Shown here piece by piece: positions 8,860 to 17,002 of a stretch of DNA of 64,000 nucleotides. The stretch comes from Hahella chejuensis KCTC 2396. GTDB taxonomy: Bacteria > Pseudomonadota > Gammaproteobacteria > Pseudomonadales > Oleiphilaceae. The first letter of the stretch is position 1. Each line of letters starts with the position of its first letter. The position numbers were made by a program, and so were the translations under genes. The stretch spans positions 6,995,001 through 7,059,000 of the forward strand of contig NC_007645.1 of NCBI RefSeq assembly GCF_000012985.1, in the 5' to 3' direction. The notes below the pieces were generated by a model. The model was not told the origin of the DNA and ran no database searches. It worked only from the letters and a program-made list of their open reading frames with translations.

Positions 8860-8889
8860 CCCGTACTTTACGTTCCAGCAAAGTACGGG
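8860..8889 (-). terminator. stem-loop after PEP-CTERM copy 4
   Basis: CCCGTACTTT pairs with AAAGTACGGG (10 base pairs), 28 bases past the stop codon. It is nearly the same hairpin as after copies 2 and 3; the transcript continues ATTTACC. Confidence 0.65.
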
Positions 8890-8917
8890 CAAAACATATC
8901 AATAAACAGAACTGGGC

Positions 8918-10411
8918 TTACGCCGCTTTACGAAAACGTCTCGCGCCAGCGAATCCAGCCAGGCCAATAGTCATCAATACAATGGTGTAGGGCTCAGGCA
9001 CGTTTTTCACAACTTTCAGACTGAAAGTCTCCAAGCCTGCAACCATCACGCTACCCCAGTCCCAGGCTAAACCAGAAGCCAAACTCGGTAATACGAAGTC
9101 ACTGAACATACCATTGATGTTTTCCGCTTTGATCAGCGTGAATACGTCATTCAGCTCAGGCTTGAAGGTGTCCCAAAGATCGATCTTTAGAATGCCGTCC
9201 AGATTAGCGTCGCCAGAAATATTCAGCTCATAGTCGCCAATCGCATCCCAACCACCCAGAGTCAACGCCAGGGTGCTTGAGCTGTCTTGCGAATAGTCGC
9301 CAGTAATAGTTAACGCATCGCCATTCTCTCCCGTCGCCACCGTGCCACGGTTAGTATTGCTGACGTTGCCCTTTACTTCACCGGAGCCTTCAATCTTACC
9401 GCCTTCTGTTAACACAGCTCCTGCGCTTACTTTTCCGTCATGCAAGGACAACACACCGCCCGGAAGCGCAGAAATTGCGTAATCTGAGCTCAAACTCGCG
9501 CCGTGGCTGACAGTAAGCCTGCCACTGACATCTACATTCCCCATGGCTGAGAAGTCAGAACCTGCGCCGTCGATGGTCATGCGGTTACCTACAGCTATAT
9601 TTCCTCCACTGCCGGTTGCTCCGTTCTGATAAGTTATGTCCCCATCCATGTAGCCATATTCGCCGACATTAAGACTGGAGTGTTCTCCGTCTACCAGAAC
9701 TTTTCCGGCAAGACTTGCGCCAGATGAGCTAACACCGGTGCCTTCAGATATTTTCAGATATCCACCGCTCTCCATAATCAACTCATTCGCCAGGTTTAAC
9801 CCGGAGCCGCCGGAGATTAATACTTTACCTTTATCTCCGATAAAGGCAGTTTGGCCCCGAGCCTGGGAGCCATTCTTAAGCTCCAGCGTCCCCTCTCCGC
9901 CACCAAAACCAGAGTGGGACTGGCCTATGTAATATTGCATCCTGCCGTAAATTTCAGGACTACCAAATTCAACGCCATCAAGCACCAGGTCGCCTTTGGA
10001 GCCTGCTTCGCTGCCGACAAGCACTTTGATCAAATCGCCACTATAATCAGCTTTCTGATTATACTTGCCTCCCCGCAGGGTCAGACGACCGCCCTCTGTC
10101 CCGCCAACAGAGATTCCAGAGGCGGTTTCCAGATTGTGGCCATTAAGCTCCATAGTGACGTCATCGTCATTAACAGAGACGTTTTGGGCGTCGGCGTCTT
10201 CTGAAAATGTGGTGGTATAGGAGCTTGCAGCGCCTGAATCAAACAACGCTTCGTCAGTTTTTCCTGGCGCGGCCCCACCAGACCAATTAGCGTCATCGCT
10301 ATAGTTTCCGCCGCCAATATTGTTCCAATTAATTACCGCCGCCTGGGATAGAGAAGCGCAGGTAACAAATACTAATGAAGAAAAAATACGCAGACCTTGA
10401 GTAGTCTTCAC
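8918..10411 (-). CDS. PEP-CTERM sorting domain protein, array copy 4
   Basis: This 497-residue protein starts at GTG 10411, aligned with the ATG or GTG of the other copies and preceded by the same AAGGGGTGT. The signal peptide MKTTQGLRIFSSL... ends LSQA; the mature form begins AVINWNNIGGGNY. The centre has beta-strand repeats of its own. The C-terminal 140 residues resemble copies 2 and 3 but with scattered substitutions, marking it as an older duplicate. It ends NVPEPYTIVLMTIGLAGF and ARRFRKAA. Regulation is likely by RpoN and an enhancer-binding protein, since both promoter and IHF-like site are preserved. Confidence 0.9.
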   Translation of the reverse strand: MKTTQGLRIFSSLVFVTCASLSQAAVINWNNIGGGNYSDDANWSGGAAPGKTDEALFDSGAASSYTTTFSEDADAQNVSVNDDDVTMELNGHNLETASGISVGGTEGGRLTLRGGKYNQKADYSGDLIKVLVGSEAGSKGDLVLDGVEFGSPEIYGRMQYYIGQSHSGFGGGEGTLELKNGSQARGQTAFIGDKGKVLISGGSGLNLANELIMESGGYLKISEGTGVSSSGASLAGKVLVDGEHSSLNVGEYGYMDGDITYQNGATGSGGNIAVGNRMTIDGAGSDFSAMGNVDVSGRLTVSHGASLSSDYAISALPGGVLSLHDGKVSAGAVLTEGGKIEGSGEVKGNVSNTNRGTVATGENGDALTITGDYSQDSSSTLALTLGGWDAIGDYELNISGDANLDGILKIDLWDTFKPELNDVFTLIKAENINGMFSDFVLPSLASGLAWDWGSVMVAGLETFSLKVVKNVPEPYTIVLMTIGLAGFAGARRFRKAA

Positions 10412-10457
10412 TATTACACCCCTTGTGCCACAGTTTATTTATATAACGGGTGTCTAT

Positions 10458-10474
10458 GGGCAAGGAGAGGACCA
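10458..10474 (-). promoter_or_regulatory. sigma-54 promoter of PEP-CTERM copy 4
   Basis: Minus-strand TGGTCCTCTCCTTGCCC keeps GG and GC at the 10-base spacing, 47 bases upstream of the GTG. Confidence 0.7.
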
Positions 10475-10562
10475 AGTATTTAATTAACTTTTAAAATCAT
10501 TAGGTTATATTATTAACATTAGTTAACTCATTGATTTTATGTAAAAATATCTGACTCAATAA

Positions 10563-10575
10563 AATCAATAAGTTA
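10563..10575 (+). promoter_or_regulatory. IHF-consensus site upstream of copy 4
   Basis: AATCAATAAGTTA fits WATCAANNNNTTR. It lies in a block (10539-10581) recognisably related to the conserved upstream block of copies 1-3 although diverged around it. The remainder of the gap up to copy 5 (10582-10847) holds no gene I can support. Confidence 0.55.
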
Positions 10576-10847
10576 CAAGAAAACTACTCAAAAAAAACAT
10601 GCCGCAGAAACATCTTATCCCCAAAGAATTAGGTCTCATTGTTAGCAAAGCAGTGAGCCGCTCAACTGACCGTTATGACTTGGATATAGCAATTCAATCG
10701 CCCGTTGGAATTGACTATTCGCGGGTAGTGAATAAACGCAAGGATCACTCAGAGGTATTCAAATAATGAACTATTCGAAGGGGACAACGCCCCCTGCCAT
10801 GGCCGGCCAGGGGACAATTTTCAGTTCAGGAAGGAGCCGCTTAAGAG

Positions 10848-12305
10848 CTATTTGCGAAGAAGTCTGACGCCAGCCATTCCAGCCAGGCTTAACGCCATCA
10901 ATACGAATACGTATGGTTCGGGAACAGGCTTACTGGATGCGCTGGATACGATTCTTAAGCCAAATGAGTTCACGCCAGCGTAGGAGCGGCGATATCCCCA
11001 ATCCCAATGCATGCCAAACCCCAAGTCGGGAAGCACAAAATCGCTAAACATCCCGTTTATTTTGTCAGCGTTGATCAGAGTGAAGAAGTCATGCAGTCTG
11101 GGTTTAAATTCATCCCACAGATTGATTTGGAGTACCCCGTCCAGGTTCGCCACGCCATCTATATTCAGCTCGTAACCGCCAAGCGTACTCCAATCTCCCA
11201 AAGTAATTTCCAGCTTGCTTGACTCATCTTGAGTATAATCGCCTTCCACTCGAATAGAGCCGCCAAACTCGCCCGTCGAAACGACCCCGCCGCGGGTGTT
11301 ATTCAGGTTACCCTTAATTTCACCAGAACCGCTTAGCGCGCCTCCGTTCATGTCGAGAGAGGAAGTGGAGATTTTACCTTCACCTAATGAGATCTGGCTT
11401 TCACGGGATAAGCTCAGGTTGTCAGCGATTAATTCTCCGTGATTTCTGATCTCCAGTTTGCGGACTTCGCTCTCCCCTTCTGAGGTGAATGAACTCCCAG
11501 CGCCATCAATAGTCACGTCACCCAGACTGACGCCCCATCCCTGGCCCTTGCCGCCGTTTTGGAATTTTGCAGTACCAAGTGCGCCATTGGGACCCATTTC
11601 AAACAATGAACCTTCGCCATCTACAAGCACGTTCGTATTCGCAACCGAAGCGCCCGTAGCAGTCACTCTGGAGCCTTCTTTTATGGCGATGCGGCCCCCG
11701 TAACCATAAAGCTCATTCGTCAACGACAATGTAGACCCCCCTGAAAGAGAAAGCTCGCCACTCTTGCCAATCGTTGCTGACTGCCCCCATGCGGATGAAC
11801 CATTTTCAAACCTGAGCGCACCGGCCCCGTCCTTTCCAATCTCATACTGTAAGGAGCCTTGGTTCACAAAGTTATCGCCAAAGCTGACGTTATCAAAAAC
11901 TAACGAGCTGTTTGTTACGTCATCATTACCTACCGCGATTATTTTGGGCGGTCCGCTATCTCCTACAGTCTCATTGAACTTGCCATTCTTGATCGTGAGC
12001 TGGCTTTTTACAGTGACGCCCCGCTCCGCATCCAGATTATTTTCGTTCAGGTCCACAGTGACAGCGCCCTCAGCCGCCGATAACTCACCGATACTCGCAT
12101 TATCAGAGAGCACAGCATGACTGCCGTCTGTTGAGAATTTCGCCGTATCTGTGACGCTGGGCGTCGCGCCGCCAGACCAATTCGCGCCATTGTTAAAGTC
12201 GCTCCCCTCAGACCCATTCCACTCAATTAAGGCCGCTTGCGATGTTGAAGCACACGCCACAAATACAATGGAAGAAAATAGTAAGGAATTATTTGAAGTC
12301 TTCAC
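10848..12305 (-). CDS. PEP-CTERM sorting domain protein, array copy 5 (divergent)
   Basis: This 485-residue product starts at GTG 12305, matching the GTG/ATG of the other copies; a longer open frame upstream is rejected because the signal peptide (MKTSNNSLLFSSIVFVACAS...SQA) begins here. The mature N-terminus ALIEWNGSEGSDFNNGANW keeps the family opening, and the middle is Gly/Ser-rich strand repeats. The tail carries an extra SSASSK stretch before VPEPYVFVLMALSLAGM and VRLLRK, so the basic end is shorter than in copies 1-4. It lacks the clean sigma-54 promoter of its neighbours: a TTTGCTAA element is present but no GG sits 12 bases above it. It is the oldest or most independent member of the array. 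Confidence 0.88.
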   Translation of the reverse strand: MKTSNNSLLFSSIVFVACASTSQAALIEWNGSEGSDFNNGANWSGGATPSVTDTAKFSTDGSHAVLSDNASIGELSAAEGAVTVDLNENNLDAERGVTVKSQLTIKNGKFNETVGDSGPPKIIAVGNDDVTNSSLVFDNVSFGDNFVNQGSLQYEIGKDGAGALRFENGSSAWGQSATIGKSGELSLSGGSTLSLTNELYGYGGRIAIKEGSRVTATGASVANTNVLVDGEGSLFEMGPNGALGTAKFQNGGKGQGWGVSLGDVTIDGAGSSFTSEGESEVRKLEIRNHGELIADNLSLSRESQISLGEGKISTSSLDMNGGALSGSGEIKGNLNNTRGGVVSTGEFGGSIRVEGDYTQDESSKLEITLGDWSTLGGYELNIDGVANLDGVLQINLWDEFKPRLHDFFTLINADKINGMFSDFVLPDLGFGMHWDWGYRRSYAGVNSFGLRIVSSASSKPVPEPYVFVLMALSLAGMAGVRLLRK

Positions 12306-12643
12306 TTTTACACCCCCTGTGTGAAAGTTCTTAAAAAAATAAGCTCTCAAAAATGAGCCGTTAGCAAACTTGTGTTTGCCTTTATAAATCACAGAATTAA
12401 TAAAAATCAACATCCATAATCAAAAAAACCATGTAAAATCAAAAGGCTTATAACTTATGCATGAATACTTGCCAGCTTTGTAAACTCTACAAATTGTCTC
12501 TCTTTTCAAATACAACATTAAAACCCATAGAAATGATTTCATGGCGCATAAACTATTAAACACAGAACCCCCGACCCTTTTCAAAATAACCATAGCATCA
12601 CACTATGATGCCTCAGGTTATATCGACTAAATAGAGGTTTACC
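12306..12643. other. AT-rich intergenic region upstream of copy 5
   Basis: No gene is supported here. The minus strand has a degenerate -12-like TTTGCTAA near 12360 and a partial version of the conserved upstream block near 12430 (ATGTAAAATC...). The plus strand must carry the promoter of the DUF1653 gene, but I see no clear boxes. Confidence 0.4.
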
Positions 12644-12886
12644 ATGCACTTACCCAAAGGCATCTACCAGCATTACAAAGGACCGCGTTATCAGTTATTG
12701 GAGGTGGCGCGGCATTCGGAGACGGAGGAGTGGTTTGTGGTGTATCGCGCGTTGTACGGCGATTATGGCGTGTGGGTGCGGCCGTTGTCGATGTTTGATG
12801 AAACCATCGAGAAAGACGGGGTCAAAGTAAAACGTTTCGCCTATATTGGTCCGGCGGAAGCGGACTCAGAACGCCCGCAGCAGTAG
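12644..12886 (+). CDS. DUF1653 domain-containing protein
   Basis: This 80-residue protein fills the DUF1653 family length. Diagnostic stretches are GIYQHYKGPRYQLLEVARHSE, TEEWFVVYRALYGDYGVWVRP and the SMFDETI motif near the C-terminus. The family is a small beta-rich fold of unknown function, found as single-gene units across Proteobacteria. The start follows TAGAGGTTTACC, giving an acceptable ribosome-binding site (GAGG). Its 3' end overlaps the convergent TauE/SafE gene by 21 bases, so the two transcripts oppose each other. Confidence 0.85.
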   Translation: MHLPKGIYQHYKGPRYQLLEVARHSETEEWFVVYRALYGDYGVWVRPLSMFDETIEKDGVKVKRFAYIGPAEADSERPQQ

Positions 12887-13609
12887 CCATAATCCCGCTA
12901 CGCCAGTCATGATCAGGGCGATGCGGTTGAACCACTGCTGTGGTATCCAGACCAGAAAGCGGCGTCCTGCGTAGGCGCCGAGCAACACCAGGGGAACTGT
13001 CGCCAGATAGCTCAGCAGGTAATAATCCTTGAGCACGCCCAGATAGGCGTAGACCGGAACCTTAGTCAGGTTGACGATTAGAAAGAATACCGCCGCCGTA
13101 CCGATAAAACCGTGCTTATCGATCTTCAGCAGCAAAAAATACAGGGTGAGAATAGGGCCGGCGGCGTTGCCGATGGTGGTGGCGATACCCGCCATGATCC
13201 CCGAGGAATAGCGCACCGCGTTCAGCCGCCGCATCGCCCAGGCGGTGATATAAGGCCGCAACGGCTCCATCGCCACCAGGAACAGAATCAAGGCGCCAAT
13301 GACAGGCCCCAGACTCTCGTTGTCCAGAAACTGCAACGCCAGAGCGCCAAGCCCGATGCCGATAAAAATGGACGGCAGCATCTTGCCCAGCTCACTCCAA
13401 TGCGCCTGCCGCCAATACAGGCTGACAGCCACCACATCCCCCGCCAGCAGATACAGCAAGGTAATTCCCAAGGCGTCTTTGGGAGGAAACACCAACGCCA
13501 TCGCGGCGGAAATCAAACCGCCCAACGCCGGTACGCCCGCTTTGACGAAACCAGTGAATATCGCCACAGCGGCGAGAAAAGCCAATATGCCAGGATCGAG
13601 AAGCGTCAT
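12866..13609 (-). CDS. TSUP family sulfite/sulfonate exporter (TauE/SafE)
   Basis: This 247-residue polytopic inner-membrane protein has about eight hydrophobic segments in two halves, the TSUP architecture. Marker regions are GFVKAGVPALGG in the first half and GIATTIGNAAGPILTLYFL in the second. Family members move sulfite, sulfoacetate or other small organosulfur anions; the substrate cannot be read from sequence. No sulfur-metabolism gene is adjacent. It stands alone on the minus strand and overlaps the DUF1653 gene tail to tail. Confidence 0.88.
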   Translation of the reverse strand: MTLLDPGILAFLAAVAIFTGFVKAGVPALGGLISAAMALVFPPKDALGITLLYLLAGDVVAVSLYWRQAHWSELGKMLPSIFIGIGLGALALQFLDNESLGPVIGALILFLVAMEPLRPYITAWAMRRLNAVRYSSGIMAGIATTIGNAAGPILTLYFLLLKIDKHGFIGTAAVFFLIVNLTKVPVYAYLGVLKDYYLLSYLATVPLVLLGAYAGRRFLVWIPQQWFNRIALIMTGVAGLWLLLRAF

Positions 13610-13731
13610 TGAAAAAGGCGAGTCCGGAAGGCGTAAAAAAGAATCGAATTATTCGCTGAAGTCTAATGGTTTTCCATAGCACTTTCCGCCATGCTGACAG
13701 GAGTATCGATCAGTAAGCAGATGTTACGTAT

Positions 13732-14337
13732 ATGCGTTGTATTTTCCTTTTCAAAGCACGTTTTTCCGCGATCACCGTCATCGCGTTATTTTCCACATTG
13801 GCGATGGCCGATGGTGAATTTTCGCAACGTTTGTCCGTCGCCGCCCTGGAGCGAACGAACCACCAGGTGGTTTATGACGGCAGTTATCGCACCATTCCCT
13901 ACCCCAACGGAGACGTGCCGGCGAACACCGGCGTCTGCACCGATGTGGTGATACGCGCCTATCGCCAGTTAGGCGTGGATCTGCAAAAGGAAGTACACGA
14001 GGACATGCGTCAGCATTTTTCGCTGTATCCGAAAAACTGGGGGCTGAAAAAGCCGGACGCCAATATTGACCACCGCCGCGTTCCCAATCTGCAGACCTAC
14101 TTTTCCCGTCACGGCCAGTCGCTTCCCGTCACCGACAAGGCGGAGGATTATCAGCCTGGCGATCTGGTGACCTGGATGCTGCCGGGAAATCTGCCTCATA
14201 TCGGCATCGTTGTGGATAAAAAGCACTGGCTCAGCGGTCGCCCGATGATCGTTCACAACATAGGACGCGGTCCCAAATTGGAAGACATGCTGTTCGACTA
14301 TCCCATCACCGGGCATTATCGTTACGAAACACCTTGA
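13732..14337 (+). CDS. exported DUF1287 domain protein
   Basis: This 201-residue protein has an N-terminal signal peptide (MRCIFLFKARF... to MADG), so it is expected in the periplasm. The DUF1287 core follows, with NTGVCTDVVIRAYRQLGVDLQ carrying a conserved Cys-Thr-Asp, then KPDANIDHRRVPNLQTYF and DLVTWMLPGNLPHIGIVV with a conserved His. The Cys/His arrangement resembles NlpC/P60-like or transglutaminase-like amidases, so a role in peptidoglycan or peptide cleavage is possible but unproven. The last 16 bases overlap the 3' end of the convergent GH9 gene. Confidence 0.82.
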   Translation: MRCIFLFKARFSAITVIALFSTLAMADGEFSQRLSVAALERTNHQVVYDGSYRTIPYPNGDVPANTGVCTDVVIRAYRQLGVDLQKEVHEDMRQHFSLYPKNWGLKKPDANIDHRRVPNLQTYFSRHGQSLPVTDKAEDYQPGDLVTWMLPGNLPHIGIVVDKKHWLSGRPMIVHNIGRGPKLEDMLFDYPITGHYRYETP

Positions 14338-16016
14338 TCCTCCAGGGAAAAAGCGAGCAACCACCAGGCGGCGTGGGGCAGCCATTGCTCGCTCCAGCGC
14401 CAACTGTGCAACGGGTCGTCCGTCTCCATCATGGCGATGTCCATTTCATCATGCAGGCTGGAGGTAACGCCGTTGCAAATCCCGCCTTTGGATGCGGGAT
14501 AGAGTTCGCTGTATTGCGGATTATTGTGGCCGACGCCTTCCAGCATGCAGCAATTGAACGGATTGACTCCCAATAACCAGTTCTGCAAATTCTGTTCGAA
14601 TCCACGCAGCTCCGCCTGCAGGCGTTCGGGAACCTCGTTCTGCCGTCGATACCAGCGCGACGCCGCCGTCAGTGAGCCCAGCCGCGCATTCTCCCCCTGC
14701 CACCAATAGCCGGATTCATTGTTGTGAGGAAAGAAAAACTGCGCTCTCGGGCGTTGTTTGAGCGGTTTCACCAACTGCCGGGGATAGCCAAAGGGATTGT
14801 CCACGTCACGGCTGATAGCGAGATAAAACTCCAGCGCGCGACGCACGAAAAACTGTAGAGGAATGTCGCCCTCCATCACTTCCTGCGCCCTCAACAAAGC
14901 AATGATAGGCAATCCCTCATCGGAGGCATGGAAGAAGGGTCTGTCATTGTCTTCCTCCACCCGCCACCAGCCTTCGTAGCCATGACCGCAACTCTGCTTA
15001 TTGACCAGATTGCGGATGCGCGCCGTGGCGTACTGGCTGTAACGCTCCAACCCGGTTAGCTGATACAGCTCCACCGCCGCCAGCAAGGCGCAATAGTCAT
15101 CGATGATGTTTTCCTTGCCGTTATCCAGATAGGCGAGATTGTTTTCCTGCAGATGCGCGAAGGCGCGCTCAGCGATGCGCCGATAGGGCTTGTCATATAC
15201 GCCAAGCGCCACGCTATACTGCGCCGCAGCGGCCAATGCGGCGATGGCCATGCCGCCGCCCTGACGCAGGCTGGCCTCCCAGCGCTCGCTCTTGTAGCCT
15301 TTCTGCGTGGCGTAGTTGCAGATATTGCGCTGCTCGGGGTCCTTGCTCCAGCGGTCAAATACGATCTGATAAAAATATCCCTCGTCCTCGTCGAACATCC
15401 GGCATAGAAAGTCCGCGCCATATAACGCTTCTTCCCCCGCCTGAGCCTGAACAGCCTTGGGCAGACGCGCCGCCGCCGACAGCAGACTCCACACCACCAG
15501 CGGCGTCTGTTGCGGAGCCATGTAGTTGGCGTAAGAAAGATGACTCAAATATTTGCTGACATCTCCGGATGCGTCGTACCAACCGCCGCTGACATCGACG
15601 CGGCCGGATTTACGCTGACCGAAGAAGGGCAGGTTACGGTCATAGTCGTCATAGCGTCCCTGACACCGCACCAGCCGGAAGTACTCCGTTATCATCGGCG
15701 TCAGACGCCGCCCGATAGTGGGGGCGATATCGAACCAGTGGGAACGCGTGCGGTCGCCGTTCAGTTCACAACCGTCCATTTCAAAATAGTAGCGGCCCGT
15801 TTCCGACACCTGACTGAAATCCACTACATAACAATCGCCCGTATGCCAGCTGGCGACGCGCATGGGTTCGCCCAGGGCGAACCTGGCCATGATCTCGCCG
15901 TCCTCACTAAGCAATTGCGCCGTCGAGCCGGTCAATCTTTCCCGGCTTTGGACGATGCAACGTTTCACGGCGTCACAGGAATAACCAAGATGGTTCACTA
16001 GCAAGCTGGTCGACAT
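14322..16016 (-). CDS. cytoplasmic glycoside hydrolase family 9 (beta-glucosidase or exo-glucosaminidase type)
   Basis: This 564-residue protein starts at ATG 16016 (MSTSLLVNHLGY); the longer frame has no better site. The first 85 or so residues form the Ig-like CelD_N domain seen before GH9 barrels. The catalytic (alpha/alpha)6 domain shows GGWYDASGDVSKYLSHL with the paired aspartates of the base, and the C-terminal WRWSEQWLPHAAWW region with the candidate acid Glu. There is no signal peptide, so it acts on imported oligosaccharides. It is the last gene of an SBP-permease-permease-ATPase-ATPase-GH9 run, the order seen in the Vibrio chitobiose locus, whose GH9 relatives include exo-beta-D-glucosaminidase and 1,4-beta-glucosidase. 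The adjacent GH1 enzyme favours cello-oligosaccharides. Confidence 0.85.
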   Translation of the reverse strand: MSTSLLVNHLGYSCDAVKRCIVQSRERLTGSTAQLLSEDGEIMARFALGEPMRVASWHTGDCYVVDFSQVSETGRYYFEMDGCELNGDRTRSHWFDIAPTIGRRLTPMITEYFRLVRCQGRYDDYDRNLPFFGQRKSGRVDVSGGWYDASGDVSKYLSHLSYANYMAPQQTPLVVWSLLSAAARLPKAVQAQAGEEALYGADFLCRMFDEDEGYFYQIVFDRWSKDPEQRNICNYATQKGYKSERWEASLRQGGGMAIAALAAAAQYSVALGVYDKPYRRIAERAFAHLQENNLAYLDNGKENIIDDYCALLAAVELYQLTGLERYSQYATARIRNLVNKQSCGHGYEGWWRVEEDNDRPFFHASDEGLPIIALLRAQEVMEGDIPLQFFVRRALEFYLAISRDVDNPFGYPRQLVKPLKQRPRAQFFFPHNNESGYWWQGENARLGSLTAASRWYRRQNEVPERLQAELRGFEQNLQNWLLGVNPFNCCMLEGVGHNNPQYSELYPASKGGICNGVTSSLHDEMDIAMMETDDPLHSWRWSEQWLPHAAWWLLAFSLEDQGVS

Positions 16017-16036
16017 AAAAGGATTCCGAAAGTGGT

Positions 16037-17002
16037 TCAGTAAAGATGGCAACGAATGGAGTGGGAGTCCGACAACCGACGCAACGCCGGCGCACTCTCC
16101 CGGCATTCGGGAATGGCCTGCGGACAACGATGCGCGAAGGGACATCCCTTGGCGTCCGGACGGCGCAACGAGGCGTCCGTTTCCGGTGGCGCAGACACAG
16201 CGCCGGAGCCCGCGCCGGGAATGGAGTTCAGCAGCAACCGCGTATAAGGGTGCTGCGGATTCTGCGTGATGACGTCGCTATCACCCTGCTCCACCAGAGA
16301 GCCGCCGTAGAGAACCGCGATGTCGTCGGCGAAATAGCGGGCGGAAGCCAGATCATGAGTGATGAACAGAAACGAAATACCCTGTTCCTGCTTCAAGTCC
16401 AACAGCAAATTCAAAATGCCGATGCGCACGGAGACATCCAGCATGGACGTGGGTTCGTCCGCCAGGATCACTTCCGGCTGCACCGCCAGCGCCCTGGCGA
16501 TAGCGACCCGTTGACGCTGACCGCCGCTTAACTCATGGGGACGCTTGGCGGCGGTTTCTTCGGCGGGATGCAAGCCGACGCGCTCCAACAAGATGCGGGC
16601 TTGCCCGGCGGCTTCGGCGGCGCTGTCGACAATGCCGTTGGCCAGCAGAGGGCGTTCGATCTGATAACCGACGGACAACGCCGGATTAAGAGAACTGAAC
16701 GGGTCTTGAAAGATCATTTGCACGCAACGGCGATACGCGGAGATCTCCTTGGATTTACGCGTCGCCAGGCCCACGCCTCGCCAAAAGATATCCCCTTCTG
16801 TCGGCTGATGCAGCCCGCTCAACAATCGCGCGCAGGTGCTTTTGCCGCTGCCGGATTCACCCACCAACGCCAGCGCTTTGCCTGGCTGCAGAGACAGGCT
16901 GACGTCACGCAAGGCGCGCAACGTCGATCGGCGTCCCCATGCGCCGCTTTTAAAATCCAGCGACACGTTATCCATTCGCAACAAGGCGGATTCCGCCATC
17001 AT
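16037..17002 (-). CDS. dipeptide/oligosaccharide-type ABC transporter ATP-binding protein (DppF-like)
   Basis: This 321-residue ATPase starts at ATG 17002, which overlaps the TGA of the upstream ATPase gene (ATGA). It has Walker A GESGSGKST, the Q-loop, signature LSGGQRQRVAIARAL and Walker B VILADEPTSMLD, and the Opp/Dpp-specific C-terminal extension with cysteines (GCPFAHRCPQAIPEC). It pairs with the next ATPase as the energising heterodimer of the importer encoded between 16037 and 21682. The GH9 gene follows after 20 bases. Neighbouring glycosidases argue for an oligosaccharide substrate rather than peptides. Confidence 0.9.
   Translation of the reverse strand: MMAESALLRMDNVSLDFKSGAWGRRSTLRALRDVSLSLQPGKALALVGESGSGKSTCARLLSGLHQPTEGDIFWRGVGLATRKSKEISAYRRCVQMIFQDPFSSLNPALSVGYQIERPLLANGIVDSAAEAAGQARILLERVGLHPAEETAAKRPHELSGGQRQRVAIARALAVQPEVILADEPTSMLDVSVRIGILNLLLDLKQEQGISFLFITHDLASARYFADDIAVLYGGSLVEQGDSDVITQNPQHPYTRLLLNSIPGAGSGAVSAPPETDASLRRPDAKGCPFAHRCPQAIPECRESAPALRRLSDSHSIRCHLY

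Noticed and set aside
10777-10820. GGGGACAA direct repeats and GGCCGGCC palindromes after copy 5
   Set aside because: They are short and overlapping; they could form a stem-loop but no consistent terminator or mobile-element end can be drawn.
12360-12380. Sigma-54 promoter for PEP-CTERM copy 5
   Set aside because: TTTGCTAA is present but the bases at the -24 position are AA rather than GG.
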